Assembly (NCBI GenBank): GCA_942159475.1
Contig: OW804095.1
Coordinates: 94,129,740 to 94,193,739, forward strand
Direction of reading: 5' to 3'
Length of the DNA: 64,000 bases
Source: Sthenelais limicola
Taxonomy: Eukaryota > Annelida > Polychaeta > Phyllodocida > Sigalionidae
The first letter of the stretch is position 1; the number at the start of each line of letters is the position of its first letter. Positions 1 to 8,554 of this stretch are shown one piece after another. The position numbers were made by a program, and so were the translations under genes. Below the pieces are notes generated by a model that saw only the letters and a program-made list of their open reading frames with translations, was not told the DNA's origin and searched no databases.

Positions 1-7
1 GGGTAAA

Positions 8-3000
8 GTGAGGGGTGTGTACAATTTTCCACTAAACCCGTCATCATCCGAAATGCGTATTGGAGATAAGATGAAGAGTGTATACGATTGCGAGTTTGAT
101 GCTTTTAAATTTAACATTTCATTTGGGTATATATTAAAACATGTGGAGACGGGGGAATTGAGGTACTACGCCGCATACTTAAACAACACTGTTTTTAATT
201 TCCCGAGATCAATTTCATCGCAAAAAGATCTTTTGGCAGTTGTTTCTGAATTAAATGGGATGGGTTTAACAGATTGGGGTAGAATAGATCGCCCAAACAC
301 TAAATGGATCCTGTCCACTATTACAAACGTCAATTTTTTTGTGTTTAGACGCAATTATTTAATAGGCGCTCCCCAATCATTCCCCACTCACCTACGTGAT
401 TCTACTTCAATTAAACTGTTGGAAAAGAATTGTAAGGGACAAAAGTATGAAGACAACCTTTGTCTGTTTAGATGTTTGATGTGTCACATGAACCCGCTAC
501 AACGATCACCTGCACAAAAAGAAGTTGCGGATGTGTACAGATCATACCGCGAATTTGTGGGTGGGGGTATACCAGAAAACCCTAAAGCATTTGAAGGTAT
601 AACAATGGAACAGATTGAACTTTTTGAGGAATGTTTTCAAATTGGGGTTTTTGTTTTATCTCTACATGACGACTTTTCATCAACTCTAGTCAGAAAACCA
701 CCCCACTCCCTCCCTCACGTAATGCATGTTAACCTGCATAAAAACCACTTCAGTTACATATCCAAAATCGAATCATATGCAAAAAAATTTGTTTGTAACA
801 TATGCTCCAGACACTTTAACTGCAAATCGAACCTTACAAGACACTCAAACAAATGTTTTTTTAAAACAAAATTTAAATATCCGGGTGGTGTATACACAAC
901 CCCACCTTCTGTCTTTGAGGATTTAGAGCAAGCTGGAGTTTATGTAGATAAAAGTTTAAGGAACTATGAGTGGTTTGCAGTTTATGACTTTGAAGCATTG
1001 CAAAACGATATTAGGGGTGGGGAGTCGGATACAAACCAACTTAAATGGACGTCAGAACACGTTCCAATATCAGTCAGTGTTTCATCAAACGTTGGAGAAT
1101 ATACTGACCCAAAATGTTTTATTGACGAAAATGCAAACTTGTTGTTAGACTCCTTAGTTTTTTACCTGTCGGAAATAAGTGCTAAAGCTGAGCAACTTGC
1201 GAAAGATAAGTGGGGGCATGTGTTTGACGCCATTGATGAAATGGTTGAAAAGTGGTCCAACATTAATAGGGGGGAAAGTGAAAATCGGGGAAAAAACAAC
1301 CGTAAAGATTCCCCATCCAAAAGCATGTTAAAGTATTTGCTGCGGTTAAAAAGAAGGTTTGAGTTGTACACTTCCCGTTTACCTGTTTTAGGATTTAATT
1401 CATCAAAGTATGATATTAACCTTGTTAAGAAGCATCTTTTACAAAAACTGGATTTAACTATATCGGTTAAAAAGAGAAAAAGTGTAGAACCCGAAAGATC
1501 TCGAAAAAGGCGTAGGGTTGAGCTACTGGGGAGTGACTATGTTGATGATGAGGCGGGTGAGGATAATGGGGATGTAAGTGAAGAAGATTATAACAGTGAT
1601 TTGGGAGCTGATGAACAGGGTGGGTTTGATGAAGAAGAGGAGCAAATTAGGATGTATGGAGATGGGGGGAGTGGAGATGAGGAGACACAATATACTCAAA
1701 AAGATGTGTTTGTTATTAAAAAGGGGAATGCTTATTCTGCAATAACAACGTCCAACTTTCTATTTCTCGATATCCTTAATTTTTTGGCTCCGGGAACAAA
1801 CTACTCAGGGTTTTTAAAAGCATATGGAGTCAAAGAAAAGAAAGGGTATTTTCCATATGACTACCTAGATTCGTTTGAGAAGCTGAATGACACATGTTTA
1901 CCACCATACGAATGTTTTTTTTCAAATATGAGGGGTGTTAACCTTTTGAATGACGAGTATGAGAAGTGGGTTGTTAGCGACCAACGTCAACCAAAACCTA
2001 AAACAGGGGAACAAAAATATTCTGAACTGCAGTTGTTGTGGCGTGATCAAAATATGGGAACATTGGCGGATTATCTAAAATATTATAATAATTTGGATGT
2101 GGGTCCGTTTGTCCATGCTGTATCAGAACTGCAACTGTTTTACTTTGCAAAGGGATTAGATGTTTTTAAAATTGCCATAAGTGCTCCAGGAATAGCTCGG
2201 CACATGTTATTCCGAGCGAGTAGAGAAAAGGGGGTTTATCTCACAAATTTTGCAAAAAAAGATGCAGACTTGTACCACACGATAAACCAAAATCTTATGG
2301 GTGGTCCATCAATCGTTTTTTGTAGACACCAAAAAAAAGAGGAAACTTATATTCGAGGAAACCCTCTTAAACCGTGTTGTAAAATACAGGGTTTTGATGC
2401 AAACAGCCTTTACCTATATGCGTTAGGTAGGGAGTTGCCCTGTTTTAATTATATAAGAAGAAACGTTCAAGATGGTTTTTTCCCTTCCCGTTCATGGAAG
2501 CATTTGTCTATGTATTATTGGATGGATTGGATTGCTGAAGATAGAGATATTGACATTATTCACAAGTTGAATAGTGGAAAGGAATGTAGGATAGGGTATA
2601 TGCTTGCGGATGGATTTCATGCATTATCTCAGACAGTGTTTGAGTTTCACGGCTGTTGGTGGCATTATCACTCGCAATGCATGCCCCCCACGTCTGATCC
2701 AAAGTTACTTGATAGGCAAAAAAAAGTTGAAGAAAAAAAAAAGTTTATCGAGGGGATGGGTTTTAACTACGAGTCTATATATGAATGCGAATTCAATAAA
2801 ATTGTTCAGAACAATGATGCATTGAAAGCAAAAATAGATCAAAACCAACCATCCTTCTACAAAAAAAATAGGGGGAGAGTCACAGAAAAGCAGATTCTTT
2901 GCGCTGTAGAAAATGGGGCTTTGTATGGTCTAATTGAGGTGGACATACGTGTGCCAGAATCGTGGCCTGTTGATAAACAGAGAGCATTACCCCCTAAAGA

Positions 3001-4612
3001 ATACTTTTCAGAATTTTCCCCTCTTTTCTGCACAACAGAAATCCCCTATGACTGTATTGGAGCGCATATGCAGGAATATTGTTTACAGGCGAAATATAAG
3101 GTTGGGAGCGATAGAAAGTTGTTGGTTGGCGGGATGGCAGCGACAAGGATTTTGCTATCTTCTGATTTGTTGCGGTGGTATCTAAAACATGGGATGGTTG
3201 TTACTCGCATTTACCAAGTAATTGAATTCAGTTCGGTCCGCTGTTTTAAATCTTTTGAAGAGGAAGTAAATATGTGTAGGAGAGAGGGCGATAGTAACCC
3301 AGACTCTACAGTTAAGGCTGACACAACTAAGTTGATTGGGAACTCGGCATTTGGTTCGCTTATTATGGACAAAACTAAACACCAGAATGTGGTTTACGCT
3401 GGTGATGAGTATACAACAAAACAGATGGTTAACGACCCCCTTTTTACGAATGTGAATGAGATCGCTGATGATTTGTATGAAGTTCAAATGGCTAAAAAAC
3501 AGATACATTTGGATCTACCGATACATTTAGCATTTGCGTTGTTACAAACAGCAAAGTTGAGGATGCTATCATTCTATTACGATTGTTTGGACAAATTCAT
3601 CGATAGATCAGATTTTCAACTGTGTCAGATGGATACAGACAGTTTATACATTTCGTTTTCCAAAAAGTCTCTAATTGAAAGTGTAAAGCCTGAAATGCTC
3701 GATCAGTTTAACTCCCAACTTTTTTCTCCATGTCATGATGGGTATGAAGCGGGTGTTAACGCTTGGTTTCCCCGCAAATGCTGCCCCACTCACACCAAAT
3801 TCGATAAGAGAACTGGTGGGTTGTTTAAACTTGAAGCTGAGGGGGATGAGATGGTTTCGTTGTGTTCAAAACTATACTTGTTACAGGATGGGGATAGGTA
3901 TAAAATGAGTTGTAAAGGGGTTAATAAATCAAGGGTGAATGAACCGTACAAATTATTTTTACAATGTCTTAAATCACAGACAGCAGAAATGGTTGAAAAT
4001 AGAGGTATTCGCCACCATAATAACACTATGTGTAATTATATTCAAAAGAAAGTGGGGTTTTCCTATTTCTATTGCAAAAGAGTAGTCCAACAGGATGGGG
4101 TTTCAACAAAGCCCTTAGACCTTGTTCTGTCCCCATACCCTTTAAACACTCACATCATTGAGGGAAGTATGGATTTTTTAAGTATTCACAATGCCTACAT
4201 ATTTGAGTATGACGAAAAAACATTTTCCTCAATCAATCACGCATTCCAATTTAAAAAAGCAGTGTTTCACAACAAACTTGAAATAGCAGCTGATATTGAA
4301 ATGAATCACGATCCAAATGAAAATTCATTGAAATCAATATCATATGGTATTAATGTTGGGTGGGTGAATAAGCGGGAAGATATCATGATGGACATAATTG
4401 AATCAAAGTGTAAATCGTTAGGGGACGCTATAACCCCCATTCTTTCACCTCTAAAAGATAAACGGATTATTCACCCTGGAACTGAGTTCAATAAACATTG
4501 GACAAGCGGTTTATCTTTCGGTTTATCTAGAGTTGTTAAACGGGATATGTATCCGGGATTAAACACATGTGGATTATTGTGGGAAAGAGTTATAACAAAC
4601 AGGAGTGGGTAG
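8..4612 (+). CDS. PolB: Polinton protein-primed DNA polymerase B (5' end open)
   Basis: Replicates the element by protein-primed synthesis. The frame opens at the window edge on a GTG, so the true start may be upstream; an internal ATG lies at codon 16. About 1530 residues are visible. In order: a C2HC zinc-finger motif near 262-282 (CNICSRHF start); exonuclease motifs YDFEAL (~325), GFNSSKYD (~461) and YYNNLD (~693); a basic KKRK...RKRRR plus acidic Asp/Glu-rich insert at ~488-560 inside the exonuclease half; polymerase motif A FDANSLYLYAL (~796); a Vsr/very-short-patch-like FEFHGCWWHYHSQC motif (~878) as in Polinton and linear-plasmid polymerases; motif B KLIGNSAFGSL (~1107); motif C MDTDSLY (~1208). 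All catalytic acidic residues are present. The insert looks like a nuclear localisation signal with a disordered linker (inference). Confidence 0.95.
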   Translation: MRGVYNFPLNPSSSEMRIGDKMKSVYDCEFDAFKFNISFGYILKHVETGELRYYAAYLNNTVFNFPRSISSQKDLLAVVSELNGMGLTDWGRIDRPNTKWILSTITNVNFFVFRRNYLIGAPQSFPTHLRDSTSIKLLEKNCKGQKYEDNLCLFRCLMCHMNPLQRSPAQKEVADVYRSYREFVGGGIPENPKAFEGITMEQIELFEECFQIGVFVLSLHDDFSSTLVRKPPHSLPHVMHVNLHKNHFSYISKIESYAKKFVCNICSRHFNCKSNLTRHSNKCFFKTKFKYPGGVYTTPPSVFEDLEQAGVYVDKSLRNYEWFAVYDFEALQNDIRGGESDTNQLKWTSEHVPISVSVSSNVGEYTDPKCFIDENANLLLDSLVFYLSEISAKAEQLAKDKWGHVFDAIDEMVEKWSNINRGESENRGKNNRKDSPSKSMLKYLLRLKRRFELYTSRLPVLGFNSSKYDINLVKKHLLQKLDLTISVKKRKSVEPERSRKRRRVELLGSDYVDDEAGEDNGDVSEEDYNSDLGADEQGGFDEEEEQIRMYGDGGSGDEETQYTQKDVFVIKKGNAYSAITTSNFLFLDILNFLAPGTNYSGFLKAYGVKEKKGYFPYDYLDSFEKLNDTCLPPYECFFSNMRGVNLLNDEYEKWVVSDQRQPKPKTGEQKYSELQLLWRDQNMGTLADYLKYYNNLDVGPFVHAVSELQLFYFAKGLDVFKIAISAPGIARHMLFRASREKGVYLTNFAKKDADLYHTINQNLMGGPSIVFCRHQKKEETYIRGNPLKPCCKIQGFDANSLYLYALGRELPCFNYIRRNVQDGFFPSRSWKHLSMYYWMDWIAEDRDIDIIHKLNSGKECRIGYMLADGFHALSQTVFEFHGCWWHYHSQCMPPTSDPKLLDRQKKVEEKKKFIEGMGFNYESIYECEFNKIVQNNDALKAKIDQNQPSFYKKNRGRVTEKQILCAVENGALYGLIEVDIRVPESWPVDKQRALPPKEYFSEFSPLFCTTEIPYDCIGAHMQEYCLQAKYKVGSDRKLLVGGMAATRILLSSDLLRWYLKHGMVVTRIYQVIEFSSVRCFKSFEEEVNMCRREGDSNPDSTVKADTTKLIGNSAFGSLIMDKTKHQNVVYAGDEYTTKQMVNDPLFTNVNEIADDLYEVQMAKKQIHLDLPIHLAFALLQTAKLRMLSFYYDCLDKFIDRSDFQLCQMDTDSLYISFSKKSLIESVKPEMLDQFNSQLFSPCHDGYEAGVNAWFPRKCCPTHTKFDKRTGGLFKLEAEGDEMVSLCSKLYLLQDGDRYKMSCKGVNKSRVNEPYKLFLQCLKSQTAEMVENRGIRHHNNTMCNYIQKKVGFSYFYCKRVVQQDGVSTKPLDLVLSPYPLNTHIIEGSMDFLSIHNAYIFEYDEKTFSSINHAFQFKKAVFHNKLEIAADIEMNHDPNENSLKSISYGINVGWVNKREDIMMDIIESKCKSLGDAITPILSPLKDKRIIHPGTEFNKHWTSGLSFGLSRVVKRDMYPGLNTCGLLWERVITNRSG

Positions 4613-4686
4613 GTATAACTTGCCTCATTTTGTATTAACCGGTTGGATAGTGAGTACCGTGTTGTGAACTGCTCATTTAATGAACG

Positions 4687-5334
4687 ATGGAGGTTGAAGT
4701 TGGTTCAACATTTATATGTCCAACAACTGTAGCAATTGCAGGTGTTTCGGGTAGTGGTAAAACAACTATTTTGTTTAATATTTTAAAACACAAGGATACA
4801 TTATTTTCATTAAAGACTTCGAAAGTTATGTATTGTTATGGTGCTTGGCAAAAAAAATTTGAAGAAGAAGAACAAATGGATATACTATTTCATGAAGGGT
4901 TACCATCAGAATCGGATATCAAAGAATTTTCTAGTCATGAAAAACATGTTGTAATAGTTATTGATGATTTAATGTCTGAATTGATGAGTGATGAAAAGTC
5001 TAGCAACCTGTTTACTAGAACGTCGCACCACTATAATGCAACTATCATATATCTTGTTCAAAACTTGTATGAGCAGGGAAAAAAATCTAGATCTATAAGT
5101 GTTAACACCCACTATTTTATATTAACAAAAAATACTCGTGATGTAAACCAAGTTGCTCTTTTAAGTCGCCAAACAGGGATGGGTAATGTTTTAATAGATG
5201 CATACAATGACAGTGTATTAGCGAAACCGTATGGTTACCTCCTTGTGGATTTAAGTCCACACCAAAATGTTGTCAAACCTGATCTTCGGTTAAAAACAAA
5301 TATTTTTAGCGACGAAATAATTGTGTATAACTAA
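4687..5334 (+). CDS. FtsK/HerA-type genome-packaging ATPase of Polinton
   Basis: 215 residues, the usual size for Polinton/adintovirus packaging ATPases. Walker A is GVSGSGKTT at residues 19-27 and Walker B is VVIVIDDLMSE near 97-107. Known role of the family: an NTPase that pumps replicated double-stranded DNA into the preformed capsid, homologous to the A32-like ATPases of large DNA viruses. It starts 75 bp after the polymerase stop on an ATG in the context ACGATGGAG and is the second gene of the plus-strand core block. Nothing is broken. Alternative readings such as a helicase are unlikely because of its size, its position next to PolB and the lack of helicase motifs. Confidence 0.9.
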   Translation: MEVEVGSTFICPTTVAIAGVSGSGKTTILFNILKHKDTLFSLKTSKVMYCYGAWQKKFEEEEQMDILFHEGLPSESDIKEFSSHEKHVVIVIDDLMSELMSDEKSSNLFTRTSHHYNATIIYLVQNLYEQGKKSRSISVNTHYFILTKNTRDVNQVALLSRQTGMGNVLIDAYNDSVLAKPYGYLLVDLSPHQNVVKPDLRLKTNIFSDEIIVYN

Positions 5335-5438
5335 AAATGTAACCTATAATGTGAGATATCAATAAAAGTCGGGTAATAAAAAGGAAACAGCGTCTGTTTA
5401 CATTCATTTTACGTTCAATCGTTGGCGGGGAAAGAAGT

Positions 5439-5759
5439 ATGACGACTAACCTTAAGGAGCAGAGGGATTACATACGACTTTTGTTAAACACAAAAAGTCG
5501 AGTTCAAGCCAAGGGATTAATATACACTGCAACACCGACTCAAGTTAGAGCATTGTGTGAAATAGCATTTAACATAAAAAATATTCCCCTATCACCAGAC
5601 GTTCAGAAGCAGGTTCAAAAAAGAAAAAAACTAGTGTCTGCACTATCAAAACCTCGACAGTGTAAAAAAAAACAACTGTCTGTTATTCAAGAACATTTCA
5701 ATGATTATATGCTTTTAATTAGAGGGATCAAGTCAGAGCTAGAAGCTATTTTAGAATGA
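5439..5759 (+). CDS. Small basic Polinton protein, candidate virion core component
   Basis: 106 residues, rich in Lys/Arg in the second half. The central stretch TATPTQVRALCEIAFNIKN followed by PLSP and a Lys-rich run resembles a small protein I recall as recurrent in Polinton/adintovirus elements of aquatic invertebrates, sometimes compared with adenovirus core proteins; that comparison is from memory, not a search. No membrane segment or signal peptide. Its stop overlaps the start of the next ORF by four bases (ATGA), so the two probably share a transcript. Usual members continue into a Gly-rich hydrophobic tail, which is missing here: this copy ends ELEAILE. Function is not established. 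Confidence 0.7.
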   Translation: MTTNLKEQRDYIRLLLNTKSRVQAKGLIYTATPTQVRALCEIAFNIKNIPLSPDVQKQVQKRKKLVSALSKPRQCKKKQLSVIQEHFNDYMLLIRGIKSELEAILE

Positions 5760-6184
5760 AGCATGCGCGTAAAATGATTTTGATCTCATTCGAGAAGTAT
5801 GAAGAAATTCGTGATGCTGCAAAAGCATATAAAAAATTAGATAATGCGTCTGCTTTTAACTCGGATCAAACACCACCCACAAACATTGACACCCTATCAT
5901 TACAAGGGGGAATAAGCGGAGACAAGACGTCGAATGAAGAACAAGGTAAAAGCAACTTCTACGAAAAAATAGGGGAGGCGTCACTTTTACCGGGAAAATC
6001 ACCCCCACCAGGGATTCCAAATACAAAGAAAAAAGTTGATTTAACGGACCACAGACCACAAGAAAAACCGCTAGTAAAAAAAGGATTATCCGTTGCTAAA
6101 AAAAGTGTTATCAATAACAGAAAAAAAGTATCAACCAAAAAGAACACCAAAAAATTGAATGCTGTTTGGGAGTCGTTAAAGTGA
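5756..6184 (+). CDS. Lys-rich hypothetical Polinton protein
   Basis: 142 residues starting on the ATG of an ATGA overlap with the upstream stop. The N-terminus MILISFEKYEEIRDAAKAY is a short ordered, probably helical segment resembling other short Polinton ORFs that begin with a hydrophobic-Phe-x-x-Tyr pattern. Residues ~30-100 are Pro/Gly/Ser-rich and probably disordered, and the last 45 residues are strongly basic (KKGLSVAKKSVINNRKKVS). This composition suits a nucleic-acid-binding virion core or scaffold protein (inference). I recognise no catalytic motif. It is followed after 10 bp by the integrase ATG. Confidence 0.68.
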   Translation: MKHARKMILISFEKYEEIRDAAKAYKKLDNASAFNSDQTPPTNIDTLSLQGGISGDKTSNEEQGKSNFYEKIGEASLLPGKSPPPGIPNTKKKVDLTDHRPQEKPLVKKGLSVAKKSVINNRKKVSTKKNTKKLNAVWESLK

Positions 6185-6194
6185 ATTGAGAGAA

Positions 6195-7379
6195 ATGGGG
6201 AAAAAACAAAATCAATCATTAACCGGTGTTAAAGAAAAGTACCTCCACAATATATATTATGGGAGTGGTACTGGAGGAGCATATGGAGGACTTAATGCAG
6301 TGTATAAACAGGTTCAAAAGGAAGGGACACATACAATTACGCAAAAGCAAGTTAAAGACTGGTTATCAAAACAGGATTCCTACACTTTCTTTTCCCCTGT
6401 TATAAAAAACTTTAAGAGACCTAGAGTTGTAGTTTCTGAAATGGACTACCAGTGGGATGGAGATACTTTGAATTTAAATATATTTAAAGATAAAAATGAT
6501 GGGTATGGTTTTGTTTTAATATTTATAGATATATTTACGCACTATATATGGACAAGACCGTTAAAACGGTTGACGGGACTTGAATGTGGGCGGGCAATGG
6601 AGGAAATTTTTGAAAATTTACACCCAAAAGTATTGAGAACAGATATGGGAACTGAATTTGTAAATTCTGTGGGACAACAGGTGTATAAAAATTATGGTGT
6701 CCACCACTTCACAACTCGCAATGGTAAGAAAGCTAACTTTGTAGAGCGGGCAATTAAAGAGTTGAGAAGACGGTTACAAAGCTACATGAAAAAAAACCAC
6801 ACGTTAAGGTGGCTTGATAATTTAGATTCAGCCACTAAATCGATAAATAATTCACAACATGAAAGTATCGATATGTCACCCGCAACTGCAAGAAAAACGT
6901 CAAAAGATGTGTTGTGGAAAAAACAGTTTATAGAAAAGGAAAAACCGTACTTGTGGTCAAAAGCAGCCTATAAATTTGAGGTGAATGACAAAGTCCGGCT
7001 CACATACACACCGACAACGTTTGATCGAGCATACCACGAGAAGTTTACAAGAGAGGTGTTTATAATAATCGATAGGGAGGTTAAACAACACATTCCAACG
7101 TATGCTATAAAGTCTTGGCAAAATGAACCTATTAGTGGACGCTTTTATGAAGAAGAGTTGCAAATAGCCCATGTTGATGAGGATACATACTACGAGATAG
7201 AAAAAATAGTCAAGGAGCGAAAAAATAGGAAGGGGCAAGTAGAAGTGTTGATTAAGTGGGAGGGTTGGCCGGAATCTGAAAACACTTGGACGTTAAAGTC
7301 TCAAGTTCAAAATATTGCAGACATAAACAAGACCAAAATCGATAAAACTCGAAAACAGAAAAAAAGGGGTAAAAAGTAG
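6195..7379 (+). CDS. INT: Polinton integrase (rve DDE) with C-terminal chromodomain
   Basis: Catalyses insertion of the element by retroviral-type strand transfer. I chose the ATG at 6195 (GAAATGG) because the upstream extension starts on TTG. About 394 residues. The N-terminal helical region has YYGSGTGGAYGGLNAVY and VKDWLSKQ, typical of Polinton integrases. The catalytic triad is visible: Asp in SEMDYQWD (~82), Asp in LRTDMGTEF (~149) and Glu in NFVERAIKELRRRL (~184), with the D-35-E spacing of rve cores. Residues ~333-370 form a chromodomain (YYEIEKIV...LIKWEGWPESENTW), known in other elements to direct integration to modified chromatin. A Lys-rich tail ends the protein. All residues needed for activity appear present. 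Confidence 0.95.
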   Translation: MGKKQNQSLTGVKEKYLHNIYYGSGTGGAYGGLNAVYKQVQKEGTHTITQKQVKDWLSKQDSYTFFSPVIKNFKRPRVVVSEMDYQWDGDTLNLNIFKDKNDGYGFVLIFIDIFTHYIWTRPLKRLTGLECGRAMEEIFENLHPKVLRTDMGTEFVNSVGQQVYKNYGVHHFTTRNGKKANFVERAIKELRRRLQSYMKKNHTLRWLDNLDSATKSINNSQHESIDMSPATARKTSKDVLWKKQFIEKEKPYLWSKAAYKFEVNDKVRLTYTPTTFDRAYHEKFTREVFIIIDREVKQHIPTYAIKSWQNEPISGRFYEEELQIAHVDEDTYYEIEKIVKERKNRKGQVEVLIKWEGWPESENTWTLKSQVQNIADINKTKIDKTRKQKKRGKK

Positions 7380-7380
7380 A

Positions 7381-8118
7381 ATGTATATTTTTGCGTCATC
7401 AACAGACTGTTTAGATAAATTTCCATTTAATTCTGCATTTGATTTTTCTATATGTTTAGAAAGGTTAATAACATTGAATGCGGGATGGGAATGCGCGCTT
7501 ATAAACTTTCACATGGAGGATGCATATGGTAATATAGTGGGGAATAGAAAAATAATGGATGAGAATGCAAGAGGAAATGTTTTGGAAATATCCACCCCTC
7601 ATTTTCAAGATGAGGATAATGAGGGGGACGAAGATGGTGGGGAAGAAGAGGAGGAAGTGAAACGTAAACCAAAAGTTAAAAAAAAGAAAAATAAGGGAAA
7701 ACCAAAGGTGGAGGGGGGGCGTGATGGGTTACGTTCAAAAACAGAAGGAACGCGTCCACGAACACGTTCTAGACCATCGCGTCACATTCGAGATGGTGGT
7801 CGGGGGGAAGGTCCAACATCCTATAATATAGAATCCAATATTCGAAAGACAACAACGGTGGATTATTTATCTAAAAACTTGAACATTAGAGTTTATAGCG
7901 ATATTGCTCAATGCAGTTTTGTTTATGGTGAGTACTCCCCACTACTAAGCATTATTAGAGACTCGTCAACAAATGTAATAAACCCAATATATGTACCCGT
8001 ATCACAAAATTTCATTCAAAAAATCAGAGTATACATAAAAGCAGATGAAGAGCGTATACCCCACGTAGTTGGAGTATTTAAATCGTACTGCACACTTCAC
8101 TTAAGGTTAAAAAGATAG
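7381..8118 (+). CDS. Penton-like minor capsid protein candidate (Polinton PX type)
   Basis: 245 residues starting one base after the integrase stop. The opening MYIFASSTDCLDKFPFNSAF followed by LNAGWECALINFHM matches the N-terminal pattern (SSxxxxxFPxN...LxxGWExAL) that I know from Polinton single jelly-roll proteins. The C-terminus ends YCTLHLRLK, again typical of that class. Residues ~75-150 are a charged insert: first Asp/Glu-rich, then Lys/Arg-rich (KVKKKKNKGK; RPRTRSRPSRHIR), probably a surface loop or DNA contact. Known role of the family: pentamers at capsid vertices. Assignment rests on motif memory and position between INT and the major capsid gene. Confidence 0.7.
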   Translation: MYIFASSTDCLDKFPFNSAFDFSICLERLITLNAGWECALINFHMEDAYGNIVGNRKIMDENARGNVLEISTPHFQDEDNEGDEDGGEEEEEVKRKPKVKKKKNKGKPKVEGGRDGLRSKTEGTRPRTRSRPSRHIRDGGRGEGPTSYNIESNIRKTTTVDYLSKNLNIRVYSDIAQCSFVYGEYSPLLSIIRDSSTNVINPIYVPVSQNFIQKIRVYIKADEERIPHVVGVFKSYCTLHLRLKR

Positions 8119-8127
8119 ATTTTAAAA

Positions 8128-8553
8128 ATGTCTCTGGTACCATACACCACATCTGTTGAAAAGTGGGAAAACCATTACAAGAAGCTCCTAAACAAATCAT
8201 ATAAAAAAAATGGAGGTGTGTACAAAGTGGGTAATGGTTCCAGTAAAAAGGAGGAAGGGAGTGTTGTTGTAAAGATGGTGTCAGAAACAGAAAAAACTTT
8301 ACAACAAAATAAGGTTTTGGCTAAAGAGCAAACAATGGAGCAAGAGGGGGTTAAAAAAATAGAACAGATTGTTCACCCATCCATCTCAGGAAGTAAATCA
8401 ACAAAAACTTCAACATCCAAGGCTATAAACTTTGTGAAATCACTGGTTAATGAACAGTCGCGTGCGGGAAAGAGAAAGAGCAACACGTCATCACCTTCAC
8501 CATCAAAGAAAAAACGCCAATCCCCCAAATCAAAATCAACGAAAAAAAAATAA
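8128..8553 (+). CDS. Lys/Ser-rich hypothetical Polinton protein
   Basis: 141 residues. An N-terminal segment VEKWENHYKKLLNKSYKKN looks like the short Trp-x-x-His/Tyr helical motif seen at the start of other Polinton minor virion proteins (recollection only). The rest is low-complexity Lys/Ser/Thr, ending in KKKRQSPKSKSTKKK, with no hydrophobic segment. Probably a nucleic-acid-binding or scaffolding virion component (inference). It begins 10 bp after the minor capsid stop and ends one base before the ATG of the major capsid gene, so it is embedded in the packed core block. Confidence 0.65.
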   Translation: MSLVPYTTSVEKWENHYKKLLNKSYKKNGGVYKVGNGSSKKEEGSVVVKMVSETEKTLQQNKVLAKEQTMEQEGVKKIEQIVHPSISGSKSTKTSTSKAINFVKSLVNEQSRAGKRKSNTSSPSPSKKKRQSPKSKSTKKK

Positions 8554-8554
8554 C

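Noticed and set aside
6186..6194. Integrase start at 6186
   Set aside because: That codon is TTG; the ATG three codons later is the normal choice in a eukaryote.
8450..8554. Longer start for the major capsid protein
   Set aside because: The extra 35 codons are Arg/Asn-rich antisense-like readings of the preceding gene; the ATG at 8555 fits the family start.
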